Assembly (NCBI RefSeq): GCF_021130785.1 | Contig: NC_060211.1 | Location: forward strand, 21,623,001 to 21,687,000 | Reading direction: 5' to 3' | Length of the DNA: 64,000 nucleotides | From: Homalodisca vitripennis | Lineage: Eukaryota > Arthropoda > Insecta > Hemiptera > Cicadellidae | In this document: in pieces, positions 35,826 through 48,200 of the stretch | Layout: every line of letters starts with the position of its first letter | Position numbering within the stretch: the first letter of the stretch is position 1 | Translations under genes and position numbers: made by a program | Notes under the pieces: model-generated | What the model saw: the letters and a program-made list of their open reading frames with translations, nothing else | Told to the model about the DNA's origin: nothing | Databases searched by the model: none

Positions 35826-38075
35826 ATCTAAAAGCATCTACTTCCGGCGCTTTTAATCTACTTAGGGTTTGACGAGAACAGTAGACAAATCTGTATCACT
35901 GCATAATTTATATCTTTGAAAATATAAATGTAAGCAGATGTTTCAGCTTCTTTGGCAAACTGACATTGAAAGTATCAACAGGTGTTTAGTATCATTTTGG
36001 ATTACGTTTCATGAATATAATCATTTGTTTCCTGCACTAAAAATACTACGGGAAACTTTTTCAAATTTTCAGCTAATCCAACCTAAGCTTAAAACATTAG
36101 TTTGTTTTTCAAGTACCATAACTTTTATGTAAGTAATTGAATACACTTAACCTAAGTTGTCTATGCTCGTAGGGCAACTAATTTATTTATTTGTATTTAC
36201 ATTTAGTCTACAATCATTGGTGGTTAGTGCTTGATCAAGTGATACCTATACAATTCCACATAAAATAATTAAAAAATAAAATTATTTTAAACAAACTAGG
36301 AACAGTAACTAATTTTAAAGCTAAACTACCAATATTCAGTTGGCAATACAGAAACCAAGGTCAGAGCCATTCTCTTTACAGAATGCAGGCAATGACAAGT
36401 TAGACAATTTGGTAGTCAAAGGTATTTTACAACCTGTTAACCGGTGGTGTAAGTATGGGGGATGAGGAGAGCAGAATCTCCCCCAAGACTCGTTATAATA
36501 AGAAACCATGTTCGAATAACGTCAATTTAACTTTTTATATTTTTAGAAGTTATATGTTTTACTTTTACCTTTGAAAATATAATGTATTCAAATTTACACT
36601 TACTCAGATTTACTTCATAATTTCATAAATGTACTCATAATTATTTATAAATCCCTTCTAACTATAAATAAATATTTCTATTTTGTCGATGACATTTATT
36701 GTAACCTACATTTCAAGAAACCGCTTTAAGAAAAGTCAACTCTTCAATTTTCTCTTTCACACAAGGCAACAACAAATATTTTTGATGTGAAATTTCTTTT
36801 ACATGAAAGACATTTACAACTCTTTTTTGTAAGGATTAAAGTACCTATTTATGTGGTGGTTACAACTATTCAAATGTATTACTTTAAACTAGACTCACAT
36901 CTTATTGTCAAAACAGATCTGAAGATTTTAAATAAAGTCATGGGCTAAATTTTGGTTGGTATAAAAAAGAGGTAGCATGGTATTTTGACGAGATTTGTAT
37001 TGTTGGACAAAACTGAACAGAACATAGTTGCGTTCGATTTTTAATATTCTAAGAAATATTTGACTAACGTTAAGACAATAAATTAAGACAACTAACGTTG
37101 TTCAAGGAAAATGTAAGCTTCCTTAGCTATAGGACTCGTGCTTATTGAATTTTGCTCCGTTGAAAACTTGAGTGATGTAATAAAAAAATCAAACTGCTGC
37201 TAGAAATGCAATAGAGCTTCTCTCATTTTATTTTTTACTATCAACTTCAAAAGATTCATAGCTAACCTAAAATCAATTTGTTTTCCACTTCATGAGTTAC
37301 TACATAAAAGGTCTTCATGTGAGCGTGTAAGTTGAATAAGGATTATGATCATGCTTCTAATCAAATAAAAGCTTCAATTTCTTCAAATATCACCCTAATA
37401 GATTATTACCAAAAGCACCAGTGTTTAGCTACTGCTGGTGCCTGTAATCAGGGGAGATATTATTACTAGAAGGCTCGAAGATTCGTGCTTATTGACACTG
37501 ACAAATAAAACAGTCAAATTCATAAAACACTTAGTGTTCAATAATTAGAACAGTCCATAAATAATGAAAATTTCGTCACAAAGAAAGCTATGCAAGTACA
37601 CAAAAGATGTAAAGACATGAAAATCTAAAGCATTTGATTTCACACCGCTCAAGAGGGTAACGAGAAAGGAAGTTTTGCTTAGAGTTTTGTTACACATATT
37701 CTATGAAAACACTAAGTGACATGTATCTTGAAGACGGTATTCTTATTTAGTAAAAACGCATTATAATTCCACAGTCTTTAAATGACTCTCTGTTGTCTTC
37801 GAAGAGGTATCTCATGTACGTTAGAGGGTTCTTAAGTAAGTACCTTATGGGAGTACAAAACTGATTACTTTCATATTCATAGTTATCAATGTTTTGTTAT
37901 CTAGAGTTGGATAGTTTCACTCTATCTGGTTTTCATATGATCAAGTTATTGTATAAATTATTGATTGTTAATCTGAATTCAATATGATGATGGTGGTGTT
38001 TTACGCGTGATGGGTCCTTCTTTCCATTTTCCAGTTTGTAACTGTTTACCTATACTTGTCTCTTTCCTTCAGATT
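35826..38075. other. No gene seen
   Basis: Over 2 kb of AT-rich DNA. The 64-aa frame at 35938-36132 has no recognisable domain. I found no repeat or RNA gene. Confidence 0.5.
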
Positions 38076-39537
38076 TTAATTTTTTAAGTGCTGGTCAAGA
38101 CAAAATTTCCGTTTTTTGAGAAGTAATTTTTGCTCACCTACAACGGTGTTTTGAACAAGGTGATGGAATTTCTGGCAGATGGAGGGTATTTTTCGTTCGC
38201 AAACATCAGGTGGATTGGCAATTCTTGGCTGTTTTCTCGGTTTGGGCATTACACAGGTGTAATCAACATCACTGTCTTCATTACGATGACCGTGGATCAA
38301 GAATTCGGCATACACGTCTTTAAACTTCATCGAGTCGAGAATATCCTTTTTTCGTGTTCCCAAGGCTCGTTGATCTCTTCTGTACTCGATCCAACCTCCT
38401 GCAATTGCAAAATCAAAAAAGTGCATTATCACACGAACTGTCCATTTTCTTGGTCTTACTGAAATTCTATAGTAACTGATCAGTCTGTCTAGAAAGTCTA
38501 CTCCTCCCATGTATATGTTGTAGCATTTTACAGCAAAAGGCCTGCCAACATCAAGAAATGTCCTTGTTACCCTACACCACCTCCTGCATTTGTCGAGAGG
38601 TTCTACACCGTCTTTACTTGAAATTAACAGAACAGCTTTGTTATCAAACCATACTATAACACTAATCTGACCTTACACTTTGATCTATTGTTCCTCTTCC
38701 TTCTTTTCTCATTTCCTTGTCTTCTTTCAACTTTGAGAGGGATTCTTTGCTTTTGGAGTGTTCCTGTTCCTGACGCTCCACATTCCGAGTGGAGCAAGTC
38801 TAGGAGATCTTCCTAGGTAAAGTATCTGTCCATGTAAACTGAAACACCTTGTGGAAAGGTCCTTAACAAACTTATAACTGCCTTGCCAACAATGTTAAGT
38901 CGGCTAAATTTTGGCACTTCAACAATGGGATCACCTTTGCCATTGTAAAAGAAGAAATCAAGTGGTAAGCCATTTGGGGTTGCTGCGACAAAGATTTTAA
39001 TTCCGCATGGATTTGGCTTGGATTTCATAACCTGCCTAGCAGGGCAATGGCCCCAAAAAGGGACCATTTGTTCATCAACTGCTATAGTTTGAGTTCTTTC
39101 ATTTAGGAGGCAAACGATTCGGACAGAATTAATAAGAGGATTTACCTTCCAAAATTTAGTAGCGTTTTTTTCAGCTTCTGGTACCTCATTGTCATATACC
39201 AACTTTATATTATTTCTAATGGTAAAGTATTGGTATCTTGGTAAAATATATGCTATTGCAGGTACCTTGGTCCTGACATCGTAGTACATCCTCGTTCGAG
39301 GAAAACCCATTATTGACATTTTTATGGGGCGCCAACAACCTTTTTGGTTTGCTCTGAATTTATTACAAGGAGACGACCGTTATTTTCAATGAAAGTCCGA
39401 TTTGTTTTTTCCGTAATAAGATCAAAAATATCTTGAGGAATATATTTAGAAATGTAATCTTGAGCAGGCATAATCCTATGTGTCTCCGCTCTTCATGTTC
39501 AGGGGCGGCTGGTAAAGGCTCAAAGCTTACTTTTTTT
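38076..39537 (-). pseudogene. Dead piggyBac-type transposase A
   Basis: Minus-strand pieces line up as one broken piggyBac-family transposase. A start-region piece near 39480-39330 (QDYISKYIPQDIFDLITEKT) is followed by 39319-38813 with VDEQMVPFWGHCPARQVM and VSVYMDRYFT, the first two catalytic-aspartate regions. A TAG sits at 38815-38813 and a frameshift or stop near 38665. Then 38510-38076 has MGGVDFLDRLISYYRISV, the third aspartate region, and a basic C-terminus. Several in-frame stops show it is inactive. It is a different subfamily from B next to it. Confidence 0.85.
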
Positions 39538-39621
39538 TCAAAACAACCTTGTTTGGTCTGTTTGATCTCGTGAAGTTTGTGCCGGCTGGATCACTTGTGG
39601 GGCTGGAGTCACAATGTTTAC

Positions 39622-40770
39622 TTGAAATCCAAAAAGAGATAAGTGTATTTCTCTGTCTCGGTTAGGCAAGAAACATAGTGGAACTTCACGTTTGTTCTTT
39701 CTGAGTATACCCAAGTATGTCAAAGACTTTTCTGTAAAGAGCTAGTTTGCAACTTGGACCGAGGAAAACCAGTTATCAGCAGTTATGTTTCGGTTTGACC
39801 CCACTACAGGCTCTACAAGTCGCCTTACAACATCAATGGAAGCATTACTCAGCCTGTACGGTCCTTCAGGTTGAACAGTCAAATATACTTCAAGATTGGA
39901 TGTATAATTGTTTGCTGAAGTCAGTGCAAATACCTTAATGCCGTATTTTGCAGGTTTTTTGGGCATTTATTGACGAAAAGGACATCTACCCCTAAATGCT
40001 ACAAGCTGTTCATCTAAAGTTAAATAATTTGAGGGTTTGTAAATTAATGCTCTAATTGGGGCCATTTTGTCAACAGACATTCGATTTTGCCTGTCTCTGA
40101 TGTCATCAAATCTTAAACATCGTAACAGGAACCTAAAACGGTTTTCACTCATGGTGACATAACAAGCATCAATCCCAGTTCCATATTTTAAGTCCCACAT
40201 ACTTTTAATCTTCCTTCTACTAGCTCGCAATACACCGCACAAGTACAAAATTCCAATAAGAGCTCTTATTTCTATCTCATCAGTGCGTTTTGCATCCCTT
40301 TCTCGTAAAAAGTTTTGTTTTATATGATCGATATAGATATTGGCACTGTTTACAATTATTTTAATCATTTCAGTATCTAAAAAGCATTCTAGGGATTTAA
40401 GATGTGTGTTAGCATTTTTTGCCTCGCCTACCGGACCAGGCATATGCAGTCTAGGGATTATATTGTGCTGCTGTGTTCTTGTATTTCTTGGCTGCAAAGG
40501 ATCAAGGCACCATCTAGTGGTTCGGTCTTTTCCAATGTAAAAATGTTTATTATCTACCTGATTTGCTTTACTTATCCCTTCTGGTTCTGTATCTGCTTCT
40601 TCTTGATTTAGTTCTGTATCACTAGTGTCACTATTTTTACTTTCTGAGTCATGTCTTTCAATAACGTCTTCTTCTTCTTCATCTTCATCTTCTACACCTA
40701 GAACGCTTTCATCGTCACTTTCGGTTTCTCTAAGCCATAGACGTAATTGTTCTCTATCTCTCTCTGACAT
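39622..40770 (-). pseudogene. Dead piggyBac-type transposase B, 3'-truncated
   Basis: It starts MSERDREQLRLWLRE at 40770 with a long acidic N-terminal region, then the DDE_Tnp_1_7-type core (IEIRALIGILYLCGVLRASR, YLTLDEQLVAFRGRCPFRQ, KYGIKVFALTSANN, ITADNWFSSVQVAN, LTYLGILRKNKREVP). Two in-frame stops, at 39969-39967 and 39744-39742, interrupt it. Homology ends at about 39622, just after FGFQ, so the third catalytic aspartate and the C-terminus are missing. Transposase A follows directly, so A or a deletion probably removed its end. Confidence 0.88.
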
Positions 40771-41049
40771 GTTTCGTTATTAATACTGAACACCACAAAA
40801 TAATTTTCACAATAAAATGTCGTAACTTAAAAAAAAAATAAATAAAAGGTTAAAAGTGGAACCGAAAACAAAATAGTCACATTAGTACTCGCGTAGACTA
40901 CAATAGTAGGCCAGGCCATTATAAAAATCCGTAAAAACTAAGTACGCTCACGTTGGCTGCTGCCACTCCACTGAGCATGGTCGGGGGGCGAGGGGGAGAG
41001 GTAAACAAAGTATTTTTCAGTAGTTTTGATCTCAACAAATTATTTGCTA
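40771..41049. other. Upstream flank of piggyBac B
   Basis: An A-rich run near 40830 and a GC-rich patch near 40950-41010 (cactgagcatggtcgggggg) may be remains of the element's 5' end. No TTAA-bounded terminus could be matched. Confidence 0.3.
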
Positions 41050-41560
41050 TTAGTTAAGTAAGAATTTAGTCAATTCAAGAATTACCATAAATCCCCAGTC
41101 TTTTAATTTTGTTTAAAAGAATTTTACAAGATAAACTATCAAATTCTCTGATTAGGTCCAAAACATTCCTACTGTTGTTTCCCTTTACCCACATAGTTGA
41201 TAAATGAATAAATAAAATCAATGCCAACCGTAATAAAAGATCGGTTAGATCTGAAATATGTTGTTCCTTACCATGTAAAAAGTTATTCTCAAGCAATATA
41301 ATGTACTAATTGTTTGGAAGGGGCTCTTTCATAAATGTTGGAAAAGGTGGGCAGTAGTGATGATGATCTGTAGTTGGAGGGATCCTTTGAAACACCCTTT
41401 ACGGATAAGGAAATTATTTGTGCTATTTTTATGATCTTATGGAAAATACCACTGATAAAAAATAAATTTAATGAGTTGTTAACTCTCATATTTTATCTCT
41501 GGCATACGAATTTCTGTTGAAGAATAGTTCATCAGGTGTTCTACTATAGTTGAACTGCGT
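41050..41560 (-). pseudogene. LINE reverse transcriptase fragment
   Basis: On the minus strand two overlapping frames carry RT blocks. The first is KGVSKDPSNYRSSSLLPTFS with NIYERAPSKQLVHYI, matching the NYRPISLLP...IFER block of non-LTR RTs. The second is LIREFDSLSCKILLNKIKRL, matching DLSKAFDSISHEILLNKL of the LINE at 56310. A frame break and several substitutions show it is dead. Reading upstream (to about 41700) remains protein-like (FDHITQFNYSRTPDELF), so the fragment may be longer. Confidence 0.7.
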
Positions 41561-41789
41561 GATATGGTCGAATAAGACAGTGTATTGTAGCCTTTTTACA
41601 TCTTTACTTACATCTGTCATTCGATATTTATTTTTATAATTCTGTTTAATTACTCGGTCAACATATTTATTAGATTTTCTGTGGCGTGCTACGTGAAGAT
41701 TACAAATACAAATCTTATCTTCACTAAGTTTGAGTGTATGTATATATTACACCAGTACAAAAATAATAGAATATAATGATCCTGTTCAT

Positions 41790-42724
41790 TGTTCACTGAA
41801 TAATGCATGAGGACAAATTGATTTTCTGTTTAACGTTCTTCGGTATTGTAATATTTAGAACTCAGACACCGAAGACCCAATCTTTTGGCTATGCACTGGC
41901 TGAGTAGCATCAGCTGATTACCCTACCAATTTGACATTTTCAGGTCGTTGACTGTTTATATACCAGCGGTACCAGTTCGTAACAGGTGTTTTTATTGATA
42001 CAGCTAAGACTATTGATACAACGTGACGTTTCATTCAAATGGTTTGTGTTTACTTAGTTCTGTGAAAGTATTTGTGTTTCAGATAAGGAATTAATTATAC
42101 ATTGAGCAACATACATTTGCGTTGCCTGCTTTGTTATTGTTAGGTATGATACATATCCAGTTATAGGAGAATAACTTTTAAAACTTTGCTTGTAGGCCTA
42201 GGTCCTATGGTTTCCTCTTGTAGAGTTATAATTTTGTTTTTATTAGGTAGGCCTACTCTACAATTGTTTCTTACGTCAATGATCAATAAAGTTTTCTTCT
42301 ATAACAAACATTGTATGACACACATTTTATATTGCATTTAAATTTACTGGCTTTAGCTTGTGATGATTTTGTGGAACTGGAACTTACTTAGCCTTTCAGG
42401 CTAAACCTGAAATCTCTCCGATCCATTTAAAATGTTTGTCTATTGTTCAAAATGAGGGATGAAGCTCATTTTACAAATTTTCATTTATTACTAAAACTAT
42501 CTTCTGCAAATAAGCCAAAACGTGTTTTACTTGGGTACTGATTTTCCAACATGTTTAGAGGTGGCTTTAGACTCCTGCAATCTGTGATCCGGCATAGAAC
42601 ACTGAATCAAGAGAAATATTAAACTATACACTATAAGAACTGATTTTACGGCTGGAGTATAATAAGTGACTACCACAATAATCGAACAATAATTATCAAA
42701 ACATCGATATCCATGAGTATTGAA
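41790..42724. other. No gene seen
   Basis: AT-rich intergenic DNA, nothing recognised on either strand. Confidence 0.5.
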
Positions 42725-43239
42725 GGGTAGGGTACGATAAGCGGACTCGGTTTTTTATATCGAAATTGGCAAACGATATTAAATAACCATAAACATCGAT
42801 ACAACCGATCGGTACTGGTTGATTATTTTAAACAATTAACTTAATCTAAATCAACAGCTCTAAACACTGTCAAATAATACACGTAATCGTATTATTATTA
42901 TATATACGATTACGTGTATATATAACAATAATAATTATCATTATACACACACGTAATTATATATTATTACGTGTGTATAATCAATAATTATGACATAAAC
43001 AGTTTTCCTGTTTGATCATTCTCGTTTTGGTTGATTTATTATATATGTAATTTCTTCATTATTTATGAGTTTTCCTATATGTCTACATATTTATATTTTA
43101 AATTAAAACACATAATTGTTATTTAGGACTATAGATATTTTATATCAATTGATAGTCTAGGATTCGAGATGCGAATATTAGGTATCGTTGATTATATTCT
43201 TCGATATAAAAAACCGGGTCCGCTTTTCGTACCCTACCC
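42725..43239. mobile_element. MITE, 515 bp, 8-bp TSD
   Basis: The ends are near-perfect inverted repeats of about 38 bp, starting gggtagggtacg and running through agcgga and cggttttttatatcga. They are flanked by perfect 8-bp duplications gtattgaa (42717-42724 and 43240-43247). The interior is AT-rich with two further hairpins (about 42880-42925 and 42938-42985, arms like tacacgtaat / attacgtgta). There is no coding capacity. The 8-bp duplication fits hAT, P or Merlin classes; the terminus is not typical of any, so the class is open. Confidence 0.9.
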
Positions 43240-43247
43240 GTATTGAA

Positions 43248-45021
43248 TCCTTGATATTCATGACTATAAAAAAATACTGAAAACAAAATGTCAAACCAAA
43301 TTACGTAATGATATCTCAACTATTAATATAGTTCTGTTGTGTTTCAACCGTATAAATTAGTATATTAACGATAATTAAAAACCATCTATTCTATCTATAT
43401 TTCTAAGATGTTAGACAAAACAATGTAGCTAATATTTACTTACTTTTTACTATTTCCAAGGATAAATGTGTTGACTCCTTGTGACACAAAGAACACATAT
43501 ATGTATCATCATTGTACTTGCCCCCATTAGTCAAATACCAAACACGTGATTTTACTTTGAATTAATTTGGAGCAATAACGTCAAACTGCTTTATATTTTA
43601 GGCTTTTAAAACTGTGTTATATTGAAGCTATACTTTTATATGTGAAATGAATGTATTTATTTCAGATTATATAAAATAATAAAACTTTATTTAAACTATG
43701 TTTGAGCTGTGTAGTACTAAACTGTTAATTTAGCCAATCTGAAATGGTATTCCTGCAGGCACTGATGTCTTCAAAACTATATTCATTAATTAAATGTCAT
43801 AGTTTGTTTGATTCCAACTAAAGTAGTACATGATTTTCTATATATATTATAATACTAAATTTAAAATAATAAAGGTTTCTCAACTGCGTTTTTACAACGT
43901 TGTGATTGTTTTGACTTCTTGCAGCGCAACACTATTCGATTTCTTCCTTTAATTCTAGTTTTCATCTCTTCACTACAAACTGGACACTTCTCATTTAAAG
44001 GAGCAAGGTCATTTATCTTATAACCATTTAAAACATTGTTCAATGTTTAATGAGACAGTAATTGCACGTTCATTGCTATTGTTATTACTGATATCATTAG
44101 CCTATTCAGTAATAAATTAAATAAAAACAGCTGGCAATTATTAATTATGAATATCTATCAATCAAATTTTGTATTCAATAATTTTAATATTTCTAATCGA
44201 TAATCATGCACTTTGATTTTAGTGGCGGCCACTTATTATACTGCAGCCAAATAGTAGGCTATATTTTCATTTTTAGAAAGGATTTGTAGGCTCTCAACAA
44301 CCTTAGCCTTTATTGCACAAAAATTAATAACATTATTGCACCTTTTTCAATAATTGATTTCATTTGTAGATCTAGTAATAAAAAAAACATACATTTCTGT
44401 TATCAATCTACTTTACTGTTGCGCTCTAGAGTGAATTCGGTGTTAACAATTGGCACATTAGTCATATTATCTAACACAATAGAGAATGTACAGAAAAAGA
44501 TTTTTAAGATTTCTATATTATAAGACATTTGGTCATAATTTAACGTTGTACCATACATTGAGCTATCATAAAGAATGTTCTCTATTTTGTAAAGGACAAC
44601 AAGTTGCATTACAACGTCTACAATTAGTAAAATTAGCTAGTAGTCTAAGTTAAAATCAACAAGACAGTAAATAAAATTACAATTAATTAAAAACAGCACC
44701 ATAAAATTCCTGGTGTAGTAGAGACATGTATGTATTAAAATAGTCTTAAGTACTGATTATACTTCTTTAAAGCCAAAGATCTGATACTTTGTGGTTAGGC
44801 ATGAAACAAATTTATGCCATGGCCACTAAAACTGTTTTGGGTGGTACTGTACATGCATCTGACTGTACTAATGTAATTTTGAACTGGTTTTATGAGAGAG
44901 AAGATAAATTGACCAGGAATATCTAGAAAGGTTAAATTTGATGTACACAGTCGCAGTATTCAGTATGTATACGTAAATGACTGTGTGTAAACCAATGTTT
45001 TAAAATAAATAAGTTCAGAAA
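43248..45021. other. Upstream region of NADSYN1
   Basis: AT-rich DNA. It should hold the NADSYN1 promoter, but no TATA box, initiator or CpG-rich patch can be placed. Apart from the small minus-strand frame at 43861-44043, nothing stands out. Confidence 0.45.
43861..44043 (-). CDS. Short ORF with zinc-ribbon-like cysteines
   Basis: Sixty residues with CPVC, then C about 18 residues later (LRCKK) and a fourth C (RCKN), in the spacing of a zinc ribbon. This arrangement occurs at the N-terminus of Merlin/ISXO2-type transposases and in small zinc-ribbon proteins. No catalytic domain follows. It may be a transposon remnant, perhaps related to the MITE 600 bp away, but that is a guess. Confidence 0.3.
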   Translation of the reverse strand: MNNVLNGYKINDLAPLNEKCPVCSEEMKTRIKGRNRIVLRCKKSKQSQRCKNAVEKPLLF

Positions 45022-45078
45022 ATGTATGCTCCTCAAATAAATGCTTTTGCTAAATCGTTTAATTTGTGCAGATCAAAT

Positions 45079-45224
45079 ATGGGGCGTAAGGTGACATTGG
45101 CAGTTAGCACTTTGAACCAGTGGGCTTTGGACTTTGAAGGCAACTTGGCACGAATCCTGCAGAGTATACAGGCAGCTAAGGATGCTGGTGCTACATACAG
45201 AAGTGGTCCAGAACTGGAAATATG
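45079..45224 (+). CDS. NADSYN1: NADSYN1 exon 1
   Basis: Residues 1-48 plus two bases, donor gtgagt. It contains [11 protein letters not shown] and the catalytic glutamate in GPELEI. A ttgtgcag at 45066-45073 could be a 5' UTR acceptor just before the start codon. Confidence 0.95.
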
Positions 45225-48200
45225 GTGAGTGATTTGAAAATCTAGTCTTGGATTAGTTAAGTGTAAAATAGCCTTTTCCCGATTCAGACGGAGAAATAGC
45301 TAGGTTTTGTGACATTTGAAATATTAATAATGTATTTGTTATAGGATCTAGATACTGTAATAAATATCACAAAAGGTTGGTTTGTTACAAAACATTTAGA
45401 AAATGTTATAAGCATTTCAGTGCACTTTTTATAAGATTTTATACCAAGTTTAAACTTAATTCAGCAATTCTTATGGCAGTTATAGGTTAGCAAAACGTTT
45501 GTTTGGAGTATAAATGTAATAGGTATTTTGATAATCTTTCAAGTACAAAACAGTTGCTTATTATAAAAGGTTTAGGAAATGTTATGAGAATTCTAGAAGA
45601 CTGTATTTTCTCTAGATCCATAAATAACGGAGTTGTGAATTATCTTCATATTGGAACAAAATGTGGTACTAAGCTGGCCAATTAACTTAGCTACTGAAAT
45701 AATGATTATAAGATGAATGTTTTTTTTTCAATAGTTTGGTTATAGAGTTCTGTTTCCACAATCCATGTGATGTAGCAGATATGTATATGTCTATTTATTA
45801 AACTTTGGAATGGAGGTGGATTTTAAGATCTATGTGTCATGTTCGGTGAAGTTATGTACATATTTTATTTAAGCGGTACAATGAAAACCATTGCAATAGG
45901 TCGATTTTGTATACAATCTACCTAAAAACAAGCACACATTTTTGCAGCTGACCTCTTAAAATAGAACAGTAGAAGTTTATAAGTTGGTTTGGGAAATTAG
46001 CCATTTCTTATAAAAACAATTATATGCTATGTAAATAATTTTTACAATCAGTTTCACCTTTAAAATTAAAAATATGTTTAACACATGCCCATGCTAGTAG
46101 TGAAAGTCCTGCTTTGGTGGTCATTATGAAAAATTATTTAATTACTTTTATTTAGTAATTTGTTGTTTTAAATTGGTATATTACTCATGTATTGCTTATA
46201 TGAAGGCTAAAACAATTCTATCTCCGCCTTAAAATAAAGTTATTTTTCATTTCACTTAATTTTAATTGCATATATTTTTATTTTCTCACCCAATTGTTTA
46301 TCATTTGCTAACCAAATACTTCCTTTATGATTCATTTGTAGCATATGAAATCAAAAAAGATTTTTCAATAGAATTTACAAATTATTTTATTGGTTGTATG
46401 TATAAATGCTTTTAGTTATGTTAGCAACCACTTTTAATAATTTGATGATCACTGTGTCATACTTTTTGGAAAGTGACACTCTGTTGAATCTTTAGAGCTG
46501 CTGTTTAAAATTATCACTATTTTTGTTTTATTTGAGTGGATACAATTGTGAGGCTCACTTCTTGGAAAGTGACAGTTGAATCTTTGGAATTTCTGTTTGA
46601 ACTCCTCATATTGTTTTTGTTTATATGAGTGGGTAAAATTGTGTGGACTACTTCTTCAAACTATGTTGCTATTATTGGTTCTGTTGAAACCCCTCACCAC
46701 TGTTTTTTTTTCTTATTTCAGTGGGTACAACTGTGAGGACCACTTTTTAGAAAGTGACACTCTGTTACATTCTTGGGAGTTGCTGTTGGAACTCCTCATC
46801 AGTCCCATCTGCAAAGACATTATTGTGGATGTGGGGATGCCAGTGATGCACAAGAATGCTACGTACAACTGCCGAGTTATATTTCTGAACAGGTAAAAAA
46901 ATTATATAATGATGTATTTAAGATAATTAACTTTTCAATTTCCCTACGTACATTAGTAAGTCCTTTGTTAGTGAATATGTAATGAGGCTTTTTGAACCAA
47001 TCAGATTTGATGTAACATTTGAAGATTCCACAGAAAAAACTAGTTCTCCAAGAACCGCAATTTGCCACCAGAGCTGTACTTATTCTTTTAAGTTTTTATG
47101 TTTACCCTTGGAAACTATTTGATGTGCAAATCTCCTATAACTGAATGGAGTTTTACATTTTTTTTATTAGACACAGTATACCATGGAGCTTTTTCTATCT
47201 TACAATTAATTTTTTTAATTTTTGGGATCAATGCGATCCCATCATCAATATGATGGTTTTCTTGGTACTTTTTGGTATCTTTGTGTATTTATTTTGCTTA
47301 GTATTATTAAATGCTAGACCCATTTGTAAGAATTTCAGGAAACTGATATGTATAACTAAAAATTTATACAAAAAATAACATTGTATATAATTTTTATACT
47401 TAGCAAATTTTTTTTATTGCACATAGAGCAGAGTTTGGAGGTATTAACCACATGTCTTGAGAATAGTGCTTACTTTATCACACCTATTGTACATTTTGCC
47501 CATTAATACTATTTTTCGGATATATATATATATGCCTCGTTTTAGAGTAGTTAGGTCTTATGGACCATACTTTTGTTCAAAGGTGAAGACCTCTATATTT
47601 TGAACTTCTATTTCTGAAATAATAATTTTTATAGCCTATGGCACAAAACTTGTGCTAGTCTACCAAATCTGGAACTAAAAGGGTTTGTCACCTATTTGCA
47701 CCATGTCAATATTTTGTCAATTAAATTGTGTTGAATAAGTTATTGTAGCCCATCTGTAATTTTAGTGAACTTTTTTCAGAAAGTTGCTGCTCATTCGACC
47801 AAAGTTACTAATGTGTGACACAGCGAGCTACAGAGAAACTCGTTGGTTCAGTGCTTGGAGAAAAGTAAGTTAGTTGTTCATCATTACATTCACTAGTCAT
47901 TAAAGTGATAATTTTATTATTATCATATTACAAGTTAAAGTTCTTTTTTTGTTGGAAACAATTCATATTTTTGTCCAAGCAGGAATTATGTCCCGACTTA
48001 GTAAATATTTTTGAACAATCAAAATTTTGATATTTTTTGTTACTCACTTGGTCATTACGTCAACAATTAAATATTTAGATATTTTTCATTGAGGCAATCA
48101 ATGTATAATAACTAGATGTTCTTAATAGGTTATTAATCTTAGCCTATTAAACCAGTTAAACAGAAAGATTGAAACCATACCAGATGAAACTACAGGATTA

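Noticed and set aside
38130..38462. 110-residue plus-strand ORF
   Set aside because: Antisense shadow of the dead piggyBac transposase A.
47145..47378. 77-residue hydrophobic ORF in NADSYN1 intron 2
   Set aside because: Phe/Leu/Ile richness comes from T-rich intron sequence; no homology or splice support.
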